A stretch of 64,000 nt of DNA from NCBI GenBank assembly GCA_017559525.1, contig JAFYRI010000014.1:17085-81084 (forward strand), read 5' to 3'. The translations under genes were made by a program, and so were the position numbers. The stretch comes from Alphaproteobacteria bacterium (GTDB taxonomy: Bacteria; Pseudomonadota; Alphaproteobacteria; CAAHEQ01; UBA3637). The notes beneath the pieces are model-generated. The model saw only the letters and a list, made by a program, of their open reading frames with translations. It was not told the origin of the DNA and ran no database searches. This document shows positions 54,019 through 63,378 of this stretch, piece after piece; within the stretch, counting starts at the first letter, position 1, and the number at the start of each line of letters is the position of its first letter.

Positions 54019-54048
54019 TGTGGTAAGAGAATACTTACCACATTTTTT
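54019..54048 (+). terminator. Perfect hairpin with T6 pointing right, between tRNA-Glu and rne
   Basis: TGTGGTAAG and CTTACCACA form a perfect 9-bp stem around AGAATA; TTTTTT follows on the plus strand only. As a terminator it would act on rightward transcripts entering rne antisense. On the rne strand the same hairpin lacks a U tail, so it may instead be a processing element before the tRNA. Confidence 0.6.
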
Positions 54049-54049
54049 C

Positions 54050-56383
54050 TTATTTAACAAGTCTATTCCACCAACCGCCACGACGATTTTTAGGGTTTGA
54101 TGTATCTTCTGTACCATCTGTCTCTGTCATAGCAAAATTCGGCATCACCACTTCAGCTGCAACCGGCATTTGCGCAACATCGTTTGCAACCTCTGTTTCA
54201 ACAGGTGTACGCTTACGATTTCGCAAATGAGTTTTTTCTTGCTTTGTTGCAGAAGCTTCATCAGAAATAACATCTGCTTGTTGCTTTTGCTTTCCGCGTC
54301 GACGTTTCGTTTCTTTTTTAGGTGCATTTTCTGTTTCTAGGCGCCCTTGCTCAACAACAGTAAAGTGTTCCTCGCCTTCAAAAACGGAAACGGCTTTATG
54401 TTCATCATCAAAAACAACAGGCAAATGATTCTCTGCAACCACAATGGCTCCAGTCATGTCAGCACCTTCAACAGCCATAGCTGCCAAAGCTTCAGCCTCA
54501 CGTCGAGCTTGTTGTCTTGCTAATCTTTCTGCTTGTTTTTTACGCTTCCATTCACGGCGACGACGATTTCTAGCAGTTTTTGCACTAATTTTTTCTGTCG
54601 GTTCCGAAACAACTTCTTCTGTGTTTTGTTCAACAATAGCCTCTTCCACAACTGGAGCAGGTGACTTTTTCTCTTCTTTACGTTGTACGGACTTGTTTTT
54701 TTCTTTTTCCACACGTTGAGACTGTGGTTGTTGTAACTGAATGGCAACTTTATCACCACTTGTACGAATACGTTCCAAACGATAGTCTGAGTTTTTATCC
54801 AATGTCGCATCAGCATGAATTTGAATTTGAACTTCATACTTTTGCTCTAACACCATTAAATTAGAACGTTTATTGTTTAAAACATATTCAGCAACTTCTG
54901 GGGGAACAGTCATAACAATAGATTGACCCGCAAAACGAACTGCAGCTTCTTCTAATAAAGACATTGTGCGTGTTGCGCAAGATTCAACCAACCGGATAAC
55001 ACCTTTACCACCACAATGAGGACATGTTTTATAGGAACTTTCCAAAAAGCTAGAGTGAAGACGCTGACGTGACATTTCCATTAACCCAAACCCAGAAATC
55101 TTACCCACTTGAATACGAGCACGATCTTTTTTCAAAGCCTCTTTCAAACGACGTTCAACGGCAGCATTATTTTTGGGTTCATCCATATCAATAAAGTCAA
55201 TCACAATTAAACCAGCTAAATCGCGCAACTTCAATTGACGCGCCAATTCATCACATGTTTCCAAATTGGTGCGTAGTGCTGTTTCTTCGATATCGCGTTC
55301 TTTTGTGGAACGACCAGAGTTAACATCAACTGCAACCAACGCTTCTGTTTGATCGATTACCAAATAACCGCCAGACTTTAATTGAACAATATTACTGTGT
55401 ACAGATTCTAATTGGTTTTCCACTTGATAAGATTGGAATAAAGATTCGCTCCCCTTATATTGCTTAATTTTCTTAGCTTGACCCGGCATTAATGTTTTCA
55501 TAAACTCTTTTGTGGATTTAAAGACTTTATCTCCCTCAATCCAAATTTCCTCAATGTCAGCTGTAAACACATCGCGCAAGGAGCGTTTAATAATATCCCC
55601 TTCTTGATGAATAAGTTTAGGAGCCAAAGACTCTAATGTTTCCTCACGAATTTTCATCCATGTTTTAATCAAGTAATCAAAATCTCGTTTAATTTCTGTT
55701 TTTGTTTTACCCGCCCCTGCAGTACGAATAATAACACTCATTCCTTCAGGAATTGGCAACTTATCTACAATAGTACGCAAAGACTTACGTTCTTTAGCAT
55801 TTGTAATTTTGCGAGAAACGCCCCCGCCCTTACCATTATTAGGCATCAAAACACTAAAACGACCAGCCAAAGATAAAAATGTTGTTAAAGCTGCCCCTTT
55901 ATTACCACGCTCTTCTTTAATAACTTGAACTAAAACAACTTGACCTTGGCGAATAACCTCTTGGATTTTATATTTTTTAAAGAATGATGGTCTAACCGTT
56001 CGAGTTTCATCAGAATCAACCTCGCTAACAACTTCAACCTCTTTTGCCTCTCCATCATCATTAACAACAACATCTTCATGATGTTCATCATCAATGCGCT
56101 CCATCATTTGCTCTTTTAAAGCTTCCTTATCAGCTGTTGGAATTTGGTAATAATCTGGGTGAATTTCCCCAAATGCTAAAAAACCATGTTTATTACCACC
56201 ATAATCCACGAAAGCTGCCTGTAAAGACGGCTCTACGCGTACAATTTTAGCCAGATAAATATTTCCTTTAATTTGTTTTTTTGTTGAGGTGTCTACGTCT
56301 AACTCTTCTACTCTCCCGTTATCCAACACCACGACGCGTGTTTGTTCCTCATGCGTCGCATCAATAAGCATTTTCTTTGACAT
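54050..56383 (-). CDS. rne: Ribonuclease E/G
   Basis: 777 residues from the ATG at 56383 (GGAG site). S1 RNA-binding domain with a long insertion (about 35-135, including an acidic EEHHEDVVV-type loop), RNase H-like and DNase I-like catalytic parts with the metal Asp motifs (VAVDVNSGR and IVIDFIDMD), and the zinc-link CPHCGGKG. About 270 C-terminal residues are charged and disordered, with Arg-rich blocks, as in degradosome-scaffold tails. The enzyme makes initial cuts in mRNA and matures rRNA and tRNA. The tail is shorter than in E. coli RNase E. The ORF upstream of the start is not coding. Confidence 0.95.
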   Translation of the reverse strand: MSKKMLIDATHEEQTRVVVLDNGRVEELDVDTSTKKQIKGNIYLAKIVRVEPSLQAAFVDYGGNKHGFLAFGEIHPDYYQIPTADKEALKEQMMERIDDEHHEDVVVNDDGEAKEVEVVSEVDSDETRTVRPSFFKKYKIQEVIRQGQVVLVQVIKEERGNKGAALTTFLSLAGRFSVLMPNNGKGGGVSRKITNAKERKSLRTIVDKLPIPEGMSVIIRTAGAGKTKTEIKRDFDYLIKTWMKIREETLESLAPKLIHQEGDIIKRSLRDVFTADIEEIWIEGDKVFKSTKEFMKTLMPGQAKKIKQYKGSESLFQSYQVENQLESVHSNIVQLKSGGYLVIDQTEALVAVDVNSGRSTKERDIEETALRTNLETCDELARQLKLRDLAGLIVIDFIDMDEPKNNAAVERRLKEALKKDRARIQVGKISGFGLMEMSRQRLHSSFLESSYKTCPHCGGKGVIRLVESCATRTMSLLEEAAVRFAGQSIVMTVPPEVAEYVLNNKRSNLMVLEQKYEVQIQIHADATLDKNSDYRLERIRTSGDKVAIQLQQPQSQRVEKEKNKSVQRKEEKKSPAPVVEEAIVEQNTEEVVSEPTEKISAKTARNRRRREWKRKKQAERLARQQARREAEALAAMAVEGADMTGAIVVAENHLPVVFDDEHKAVSVFEGEEHFTVVEQGRLETENAPKKETKRRRGKQKQQADVISDEASATKQEKTHLRNRKRTPVETEVANDVAQMPVAAEVVMPNFAMTETDGTEDTSNPKNRRGGWWNRLVK

Positions 56384-56664
56384 AATTTCTCCAATACATA
56401 GGTTGAGCAATCTTTATAAAATTGCCTAAACATTACACATAACAATCCGGCAGGCTTTAAATCAGCCAAAGATAAACCAACTAACATCTTTATTTCTTTT
56501 TTCATGGTATTCTTTCTACAGATTGCAAAAAAATTTTTGGGGCAATAAAGCGAACACAAAACGGACAACCGCTTATCTCGACTTTTTTATTGCATTTTTT
56601 ATTATATCGGTATATGAATAAAAAGACAAGTTTTTTATTTACCAAGGGCGGAATTTTTTATCTA

Positions 56665-57951
56665 ATGAAAAAAACATGGTCTTTTGTCTGGTTAGTTTTA
56701 GGGTTTTTTTTATGGATAACCCCCGTTTTTGCCGCACAAATTAAGAATATTCGCTTGGCAAAATATCAACCTCAAGTAATTCGTTTGGTTGTGGAAACCG
56801 ATGAAAAAGCGGATACAAAAATTTTTACTTTATCATCTCCGGATCGTTTAGTTATAGATTTTAAAAATACATATTTTTCTAAATCGGCACCATCAAAAAT
56901 ATCTAGTGTTGATTTTATAAAATCTATTCGACGTGGTGTACCGGACAAACAAACAGCCCGATTAGTTCTAGAGCTACCCCATAAAAACATAACAGAAAAT
57001 CACTTTAATTTAAAACCATCTAATAAAAGTGGATGGCGCTTTGTTGTGGATATAAAACAAGAACAAAACAATCCTCCACAAAAAGAAAAAGAAAAAGAAA
57101 TGGAAAAGGAAAAGGAAAAAGAGAATAACAATACATCTCAAAAAAAATCTCCAGCAACAGTTCCACCTCAAAAACCAACAACTCAAATAATACCGACTCC
57201 AAACACTCAAACAAAAGAGGCTGCAAAACCAAAAACACAAGAGAAACAAACCGTTATTTTAAACAAAAAAACAAAAAAAATAGTCGTATTGGACCCTGGT
57301 CATGGCGGAAAAGATCCTGGTGCCATTTCTCGCTCTGGACAATATGAAAAACATATTACATTAGCCATGGCAAAAGAAACTAGACGCTATTTAGAGGAAG
57401 CTGGATACAAAGTTGTATTAACTCGCAGCACAGATAAAGCAATTCCTCTCAGACGCCGTTATCAAATTGCTCACGAGGCAGATGGTGACCTTTTTATTTC
57501 CATCCACGCCGATAGCGCTAAAAATCGATCTGCACGTGGATTGTCCGTTTATACTATTTCCGAACGAGCATCAGATAAAGAAGCAGCAGCTCTAGCTGAA
57601 CGTGAAAACAAGGCGGATATTTTACTAGGCTTAGATTTAAGTGAATACAATCCAGATGTTAGCAATATTTTAATTGATCTAGCAAAAATTGATACAATGA
57701 ACAAATCGGCAATATATGCAAAATATTTAGTAAAAGAAATGAAAAAGGAAACAACCCTATTGCCAAATGCACATCGCTTTGCGGGCTTTGCCGTTTTAAA
57801 ATCAGCAAACATTCCATCTGTTTTATTAGAACTAGGGTACTTATCAAATCCTCGTGAAGACAAATTATTGCAAAAAAAATCATACAGACGAAAATTAGCT
57901 CGCGCCTTAGTACGAGCCATAGACCAGTATTTTGAAGAACAAAACAATTAA
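56665..57951 (+). CDS. amiC: N-acetylmuramoyl-L-alanine amidase (AmiC type)
   Basis: 428 residues from the ATG at 56665, chosen because it gives a standard signal peptide (cleaved after VFA); the ribosome site is weak and an ATG at 56614 is possible. AMIN domain (about 28-130), a highly charged linker of Lys/Glu repeats (KEKEKEMEKEKEKE), then Amidase_3 with LDPGHGGKDPGA, ISIHAD and a late catalytic Glu in LLELGYLSNP. It cuts the bond between MurNAc and the peptide during daughter-cell separation. The AMIN domain targets it to the septum. Confidence 0.92.
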   Translation: MKKTWSFVWLVLGFFLWITPVFAAQIKNIRLAKYQPQVIRLVVETDEKADTKIFTLSSPDRLVIDFKNTYFSKSAPSKISSVDFIKSIRRGVPDKQTARLVLELPHKNITENHFNLKPSNKSGWRFVVDIKQEQNNPPQKEKEKEMEKEKEKENNNTSQKKSPATVPPQKPTTQIIPTPNTQTKEAAKPKTQEKQTVILNKKTKKIVVLDPGHGGKDPGAISRSGQYEKHITLAMAKETRRYLEEAGYKVVLTRSTDKAIPLRRRYQIAHEADGDLFISIHADSAKNRSARGLSVYTISERASDKEAAALAERENKADILLGLDLSEYNPDVSNILIDLAKIDTMNKSAIYAKYLVKEMKKETTLLPNAHRFAGFAVLKSANIPSVLLELGYLSNPREDKLLQKKSYRRKLARALVRAIDQYFEEQNN

Positions 57952-57987
57952 TTATTCAAATAAAAACACATTAATCCGATTGTTCAA

Positions 57988-58581
57988 TTAAAGAATGTGA
58001 TTGTTTTTACTTAAAAAATCGGCAACTTTTTTTAACGCCAAAGCCCTATGAGAAATCGTATTTTTTTCATCTTCGCTCAATTCAGCAACCGTTTTATCAT
58101 ATCCTTTTGGCACAAAAACAGGATCGTATCCGAAACCGTTCACTCCACGAGGCGCAGGCAAAATATCACCCCTAAAAATGCCCTCAAAAACCTCAGCCTG
58201 AGTTTCATCAATCACCAAAGCCATTGTACAATTAAAATAAGCTGACTTATCTGGATTATCCTTCATACGTTCAGCCAACACATCAAATACTTTTGGAAAT
58301 CCTCCGTGTTGTTCTGCATATCGTTTAGTATAAATTCCCGGCTCATCACCTAAAGCATGAATACACAACCCTGTATCCTCTGCTAACACAGGCAACGATG
58401 TATGTTTATACCCCGCATACGCCTTTAATAATGCATTATCCTTAAATGTCATTCCTGTTTCTTCCACATCTGGCAAATTTAAATCTCCAGCGCTTAAAAC
58501 TTTATATCCTAAAGGCTCTAAAATTTGACGCACTTCAGATAATTTGTGCTCATTATGGGTCGCAAAAATAATTTTTTTCAT
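57988..58581 (-). CDS. rdgB: XTP/dITP diphosphatase (RdgB/HAM1)
   Basis: 197 residues. FATHNEHKLSEV binds the triphosphate; AEDTGLCIHAL and PGIYTKRYA provide catalytic Asp and Lys; GFGYDPVFVP binds the base; the ending SHRALAL is typical. It removes ITP and XTP from the nucleotide pool to prevent their incorporation into DNA. It follows rph by 1 bp, an arrangement common in Alphaproteobacteria. Confidence 0.95.
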   Translation of the reverse strand: MKKIIFATHNEHKLSEVRQILEPLGYKVLSAGDLNLPDVEETGMTFKDNALLKAYAGYKHTSLPVLAEDTGLCIHALGDEPGIYTKRYAEQHGGFPKVFDVLAERMKDNPDKSAYFNCTMALVIDETQAEVFEGIFRGDILPAPRGVNGFGYDPVFVPKGYDKTVAELSEDEKNTISHRALALKKVADFLSKNNHIL

Positions 58582-58582
58582 T

Positions 58583-59299
58583 TTATAATCCCAAAGCTTT
58601 TTTTTGTAATGAAATTAATTCAGATACACCTTGTTCAGCTAATCCCATTAATTGATGTAGCTCATCTTTTGTAAAGGTACCATGTTCGGCCGTTCCTTGA
58701 ATTTCAATCAACCCACCATTTTCATCCATCACAAAATTAGCATCTGTACCAGCATTTGAATCTTCAACATAATCCAAATCCAAAACAGGTTCCCCTTGTA
58801 CAACACCACAAGAAATTGCTGCAACAAAAGCTTTTATTGGATTTTTTTTGATTTTTTCTTCAGCCACCAACTTTTGACAAGCCAAATAGAGCGCCACAAA
58901 ACCACCCGTAATAGAAGCCGTTCGTGTTCCTCCGTCAGCTTGAATAACATCGCAATCTATTTTTATTTGAAAACCATCTAACAATCTTAAATCGACGCCA
59001 GCACGCAAAGCACGTCCAATTAATCTTTGAATTTCATGAGTGCGCCCAGATTGTCCTTTTTTAGATTCCCGATCCATACGCAATCCCGTTGAGCGTGGCA
59101 ACATCCCATATTCAGCTGTAACCCAACCTTCACCGGTGTCTTTAATCCATTTGGGAACTTTATCTTCTATTGTGGCTGTACACATTACTTGAGTATCCCC
59201 ACATCTTATCAAACAAGATCCTTCTGCATGTTTGTTTGCGTTTGGTATCATTTCAATCTTTCTAAGCTCACTGGGCATTCTATCTGATGGTCTTGTCAT
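58583..59299 (-). CDS. rph: Ribonuclease PH
   Basis: 238 residues from the ATG at 59299 (AAAGGAA), exactly the usual length; the longer frame has no ribosome site. Signatures: [14 protein letters not shown] and the phosphate-site [30 protein letters not shown] and [18 protein letters not shown] complete the active site. It trims tRNA 3' ends by phosphorolysis. It leads rph-rdgB and is divergent from grpE. Confidence 0.96.
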   Translation of the reverse strand: MTRPSDRMPSELRKIEMIPNANKHAEGSCLIRCGDTQVMCTATIEDKVPKWIKDTGEGWVTAEYGMLPRSTGLRMDRESKKGQSGRTHEIQRLIGRALRAGVDLRLLDGFQIKIDCDVIQADGGTRTASITGGFVALYLACQKLVAEEKIKKNPIKAFVAAISCGVVQGEPVLDLDYVEDSNAGTDANFVMDENGGLIEIQGTAEHGTFTKDELHQLMGLAEQGVSELISLQKKALGL

Positions 59300-59423
59300 T
59301 TTATTCCTTTCTGTTTTTCTTTTACTTATACTTCTATTCCAAAAATAAATCAAGGCTCTTGATTTTTTTATTGAATACATCTATATTTATGACATCTCAT
59401 TTCATAGTAATAAAGGATACATA

Positions 59424-60026
59424 ATGGATAAAAAAAATTCGTTAAAAGAGCAATTATCTCAAGTTTCTGAAAAAAATAAAACACCTCAACAAAAAGAAAA
59501 CGAGGAAAAACAACCAAAAGACAAAACTATCAAAACACCACAACCTTCTGATAAAGAAGAAACAATTAAAGCAATAGAAGAATGTGCTGAATGGAAAGAG
59601 CGTGCAATGCGCATGCAAGCAGAAATGGAAAATCTGCGTAAGCGTACCGCTATTGATATGGAAAACCATTTAAAATTTGCATGTTCAAAATTTGCAAAAG
59701 ACTTATTACCTGTGGCTGATTGTTTAGCTAACGCACTAGAATGCGCTAAAAAAGAAATTATACAAACTCCAGACAACACGTTTTTAAGCAACATGATTAC
59801 AGGTTTAGAAATGGTTCAAAAACAATTAAGTGACGCTTTAAAAAAACAAGGTGTTGAAAAAATAGAATCTTTGGGAAAAATATTTGATCCCAACTTACAT
59901 CAAGTTATCAGCCAAATTGATGTTCCAAATACAGAAGCGGGTATCATTGTTCAAGAAATGCAAACAGGATATACAATTGGTGGCGATCGCATCTTGCGTG
60001 AAGCCATGGTTGTTGTCAGCAAATAA
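59424..60026 (+). CDS. grpE: Nucleotide exchange factor GrpE
   Basis: 200 residues. A disordered Lys/Gln/Glu N-terminus (1-50), a long helix with MQAEMENLRKRTAIDME, and the C-terminal beta domain with FDPNLHQVISQ and GYTIGGDRILREAMVVVSK. It releases ADP from DnaK during protein folding. No CIRCE repeat is visible upstream, and hrcA and dnaK are not in the window. AAAGGATACATA precedes the start. Confidence 0.95.
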   Translation: MDKKNSLKEQLSQVSEKNKTPQQKENEEKQPKDKTIKTPQPSDKEETIKAIEECAEWKERAMRMQAEMENLRKRTAIDMENHLKFACSKFAKDLLPVADCLANALECAKKEIIQTPDNTFLSNMITGLEMVQKQLSDALKKQGVEKIESLGKIFDPNLHQVISQIDVPNTEAGIIVQEMQTGYTIGGDRILREAMVVVSK

Positions 60027-60078
60027 AGTTGTTAACCAATTGTTGACAAAAAAGTTTCAGGAAAAAACACTTTAGGGG

Positions 60079-60107
60079 TTGACAGTTTTTTTAAGTTCTG
60101 TTAGAAT
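60079..60107 (+). promoter_or_regulatory. Promoter of the 57-aa ORF
   Basis: TTGACA (60079-60084), 17 bp, TAGAAT (60102-60107). A perfect TATAAT just after it is spaced too far from this -35. Confidence 0.68.
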
Positions 60108-60155
60108 TATAATATAAGAAATATTGACAAACTTTTTTAAGAAAGGAGTTTCGCC

Positions 60156-60329
60156 ATGACAGGTTCTATAGATTTTAAAGAAGCAACATCTTTTGCGTGT
60201 GGAACACCTGAAAGAAATGCTGAAAAACCAAAGGAAACAACATTAACGGCAGCTATTGCTGAATTACAAGCCCCTACCGTTAAACGTGATACAAAAACAA
60301 TTCCAACAATTGGAAAAGGCTCTCGATAA
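60156..60329 (+). CDS. Small unannotated protein, 57 aa
   Basis: The reading frame MTGSIDFKEATSFACGTPER... ends at TAA (60327-60329). It has a strong AAAGGAG site 8 bp from the ATG, a promoter upstream and a terminator downstream, so it is a complete transcription unit. The protein is hydrophilic and without a membrane helix, with a basic end (KRDTKTIPTIGKGSR). I recognise no family. It is transcribed separately from grpE. Confidence 0.68.
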   Translation: MTGSIDFKEATSFACGTPERNAEKPKETTLTAAIAELQAPTVKRDTKTIPTIGKGSR

Positions 60330-60335
60330 GAAATG

Positions 60336-60364
60336 CTCCCCCTTTTTAAAGGGGATTTTTTTTA
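60336..60364 (+). terminator. Intrinsic terminator after the 57-aa ORF
   Basis: CCCCTTT and AAAGGGG form the stem, followed by eight T. Confidence 0.9.
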
Positions 60365-60613
60365 TAAAAAGCAAGCAACAGTCTTATACACACTCAAAAT
60401 TTAAATACAAATAAGATAAAATAGTGGGAAATGTTTGTCATCCTACCCCTCTATTACATCTTAACCAAGATCGAAAGATGAAATTTTCTTGTCTTATACA
60501 AGACACATAAAAACCCCAAGATTTTGCAATAAGAGCACCTTAAAAATTAATATTTATTTTCAATTATTATTTATAATCCATACAAAAATTATCGTGACTT
60601 TTTCTTTTTTTTA
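60365..60613. other. Gene-free AT-rich stretch
   Basis: No reading frame with a ribosome site is seen on either strand. One small hairpin, TCTTGT with ACAAGA (near 60489-60506), has no T run. I see nothing else. Confidence 0.6.
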
Positions 60614-60642
60614 TTGATTTTTTAATACAATCAGTATATAAG
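60614..60642 (+). promoter_or_regulatory. Promoter of tRNA-Thr
   Basis: TTGATT (60614-60619), 17 bp, TATAAG (60637-60642); the tRNA begins 10 bp later. Confidence 0.6.
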
Positions 60643-60652
60643 TTTTATATGT

Positions 60653-60728
<76 letters not shown>

Positions 60729-60730
60729 TT

Positions 60731-60766
60731 TATCCCTTAAAGTCTTATCTTTAAGGGATTTTTTAT
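60731..60766 (+). terminator. Intrinsic terminator of tRNA-Thr
   Basis: ATCCCTTAAAG pairs with CTTTAAGGGAT around a six-base loop, followed by T6. Confidence 0.93.
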
Positions 60767-60928
60767 TGTTTGTTTTTCAATAATTTTTCTTTTCCCAAAT
60801 ATCTGATATTTGCACTTTACATTATTTTTCCCGTTGTTTTCGGCACAATCATCACTTATCTGCCATCAATAATAAAGTGTTTTATTATCAAAATAACATC
60901 ATTCATAAAAACAAATGATAACCAGAAT

Positions 60929-62740
60929 TTATTTTAACCGATTGTCCTGACGCTTCAATTGTTCTAAACGAACAACAATATCTTGAATAATTTTGGTGTT
61001 TGCTTTATTGTTCATATCAGCAACAAACATTTTTGGGCGTTTGGTTTGTTTGTCAATAACGGCATCGGTACACAGACCCATATTTTTTAAAGCCTGATGC
61101 GCTTTTAGCGGATGACTGCCATCTTTTAACGAAATTTCCATCTGTTTGGTCGTTTCATTAAATTTGACATTCCAAAGCTTCACAAATGCATCAATTTTAA
61201 GCGTATTTTGTACTGATAATTCTATTCCCTTACCTGAATTTGAATGATGATTTTCTTTTTGAGTTTCCATATCCATTCGTTTTTTTTGTTCTGCCAAACG
61301 CATAACAATTTTATAATTTGTAGGATTATTCGGCGCTTTAAACCCAATAATTTCTCTTGTTGAGGCATCTCGTACACATTCAACACTTAACCCGATTGAA
61401 TTTAAGCGTTTTGCTTCTTGTAAATAGTTTTTCTTTTTAGGCAAAAAAAGCAAAACATCGGCTTTTTTATCATGATAGAAATCAAACATCTGAACAACAT
61501 CTTCATATTGTGCCGGATAAATATTGCGTTGCGGTGTTTTATTTATTTCTTGGGATTGTGATTGATTTTGTGATGAATATTGTTGATGCGCCAAAATAGT
61601 TTTAAAAATACTCTTATTCCGAGCTGAAAAATCCTGAAAATGAATACAAGTAACTTCTCCTTTTTCGTTCTTTTCCACCACAGGATAAATCAGACCCAAT
61701 TTTTGAATAAGGTTCATATCTGTTACTGACATTGTTTTGTTTTGAGAAGAAACAACCCATTGTTTTGTAGATGTCTCATATGCTACATTCAATTGTTTTG
61801 TGGCTTCGTTTAAAGTTTGGGACCATTCTTGTCCATAATGAGGGAAATACTTATTAACAGCACTTGTTAGGTGTTCAAAAACAGTCATCTTTCCTAAACT
61901 GACTTTAAAATCACCATTTGTCATTGAAATAGAACGCAAATCAACTTCAAAAGGAGAATTTAAATGAACAACATGTCGTTCTAAATCATCTTTTGCATAT
62001 TCACGATCAATAAAAATACCGTCAGCTAATTTTACCCCATCCAAATCATTTGTCCGCTCCGGTAAACTTTTTCTGATATAGGGCGATAATTTTTGAACAA
62101 GCTCCTTTTTGTCATTTTCTGAAAAATACGCCATTGAATAAATATTAACCGTATCCATTCTGCTAAAAAATTTTGCCGGTTCAGGCGTTTTGTAATAGCA
62201 TTTATGTCTCAAACAAAAATCATCTAATATATCAATCACTTCCGGACTTGGTTTTGCATTTAAAACAATACGTTCCACTGCTTTATCACCAGAACTCCAC
62301 CCCATTTGATGACGATTTAAAGGTATCCGATAAATCCAACCGTCTTTTTCTGAGTTTTCCAACAAAGAAACATCTTTTAATCTGTCATCTAATTTTGAAT
62401 AATCATTGTCTATTGGATTAATATAACTAGCTTGACGCCTGTAATCATAAATTGCATTGGCAACATCAGCGTATATTATTGTTTTATTCTGTCTTGGTTG
62501 AGGAACAAATCCTTTATCACAAGGAAATTCCGGATCATTTAGATTATATAAAGTTTGTTGTAATTCTTCGTATAAAGTTTTTCGGGTTGAGGGTTTATAA
62601 CCGGGATTATTGATATTTGCCATACGAGCCGGCACATAAAAGGTTAAATAAACTTTTTTAAGATAATCTTCAAGGTTCATACCGGCTCGGTATGTTTCCC
62701 GCAATTTTTTTTCAACGAAATTTTCACTCGTTTGAGACAT
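60929..62740 (-). CDS. 603-aa protein with three diverged C-terminal repeats
   Basis: Start at the ATG 62740 (GGAG, well spaced); the TTG upstream overlaps that site. No signal peptide or membrane helix. The N-terminal half (1-320) is globular and unrecognised. The C-terminal half has three copies of a unit of about 65 residues: a beta hairpin, a helix ending in a leucine-glycine turn (LIQKLGLIYPVV, RLNSIGLSVECV, ALKNMGLCTDAV), a strand with basic/acidic turn, then an Asn-rich loop and a helix (last two end IVMRLAEQKKR and IVVRLEQLKR). The proteins are linked by Gln/Ser/Asn-rich stretches. It lies between tRNA-Thr and a pseudogene, so an accessory origin is possible. Confidence 0.65.
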   Translation of the reverse strand: MSQTSENFVEKKLRETYRAGMNLEDYLKKVYLTFYVPARMANINNPGYKPSTRKTLYEELQQTLYNLNDPEFPCDKGFVPQPRQNKTIIYADVANAIYDYRRQASYINPIDNDYSKLDDRLKDVSLLENSEKDGWIYRIPLNRHQMGWSSGDKAVERIVLNAKPSPEVIDILDDFCLRHKCYYKTPEPAKFFSRMDTVNIYSMAYFSENDKKELVQKLSPYIRKSLPERTNDLDGVKLADGIFIDREYAKDDLERHVVHLNSPFEVDLRSISMTNGDFKVSLGKMTVFEHLTSAVNKYFPHYGQEWSQTLNEATKQLNVAYETSTKQWVVSSQNKTMSVTDMNLIQKLGLIYPVVEKNEKGEVTCIHFQDFSARNKSIFKTILAHQQYSSQNQSQSQEINKTPQRNIYPAQYEDVVQMFDFYHDKKADVLLFLPKKKNYLQEAKRLNSIGLSVECVRDASTREIIGFKAPNNPTNYKIVMRLAEQKKRMDMETQKENHHSNSGKGIELSVQNTLKIDAFVKLWNVKFNETTKQMEISLKDGSHPLKAHQALKNMGLCTDAVIDKQTKRPKMFVADMNNKANTKIIQDIVVRLEQLKRQDNRLK

Positions 62741-62823
62741 ATTATATTTCTCCAATTACTTGATATATACACAATAATATACTAAAAATCTAAATTATTC
62801 AAGTTTTTTATAATGAAGGATGA

Positions 62824-63378
62824 TTTAAAATAATTTATCTGATAAGGCACGGACAAACCAATTGGAATTATCTCAAAAAAATACAGGGACAATCAGATAT
62901 TCCTTTGAATGAAACAGGCAAAAATGAGGCATATGAACGAGGACAACAACTTTGTTCATATCCCATAGACAAAATTATTTCTTCTGATTTATCACGAGCA
63001 AAAGAAACAGCTGAAATTATCAATGGATTTTTAAACTTACCCATCCGTTTTGATTCAAGATTACGAGAAGTCAATTACGATGATTTACAAGGTGTTTTTA
63101 ACAAAGATATCTCCAAATAAACATGGGAAATTTTTAATAATGAACCTCACAAACTCAATGCTGAATCTTTTGAAGATGTATATCTCCGAGTTAAATCTTT
63201 TTTTAATGAAATTGATATGTCAAAAAACACACTACTCGTTACACATGGCGGTTTTATCCGAATGGCATTATATTTTGCTGAAAATCAAGATGTCTTTCAA
63301 AAGGATGTCTATGAAAAAACATATCAATTTTTAGAGATTCGCAATACAGATATATTTGATTACTTGACAAACTTTTAA
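62824..63378 (+). pseudogene. Histidine phosphatase (phosphoglycerate-mutase family), interrupted by a stop and lacking a start
   Basis: A single frame reads IYLIRHGQTNWNYL (catalytic His) through SSDLSRAKETAEII and RLREVNYDDLQG, then TAA at 63118-63120, then TWEIFNN... and LLVTHGGFIRMALYF (second His) to TAA at 63376. Both halves together make a normal-length enzyme of about 185 residues. No ATG, GTG or TTG with a ribosome site opens the frame; the nearest upstream stop is TGA at 62821. Two independent defects make a pseudogene likely. A sequencing error or a genuine recoded codon cannot be excluded from one read-through. Confidence 0.78.

Noticed and set aside
56308..56568. Leftward frame overlapping the rne start, possible upstream peptide
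   Set aside because: No convincing ribosome site, and it overlaps rne out of frame for about 75 bases.
59381..59423. CIRCE element upstream of grpE
   Set aside because: No TTAGCACTC/GAGTGCTAA repeat is present.
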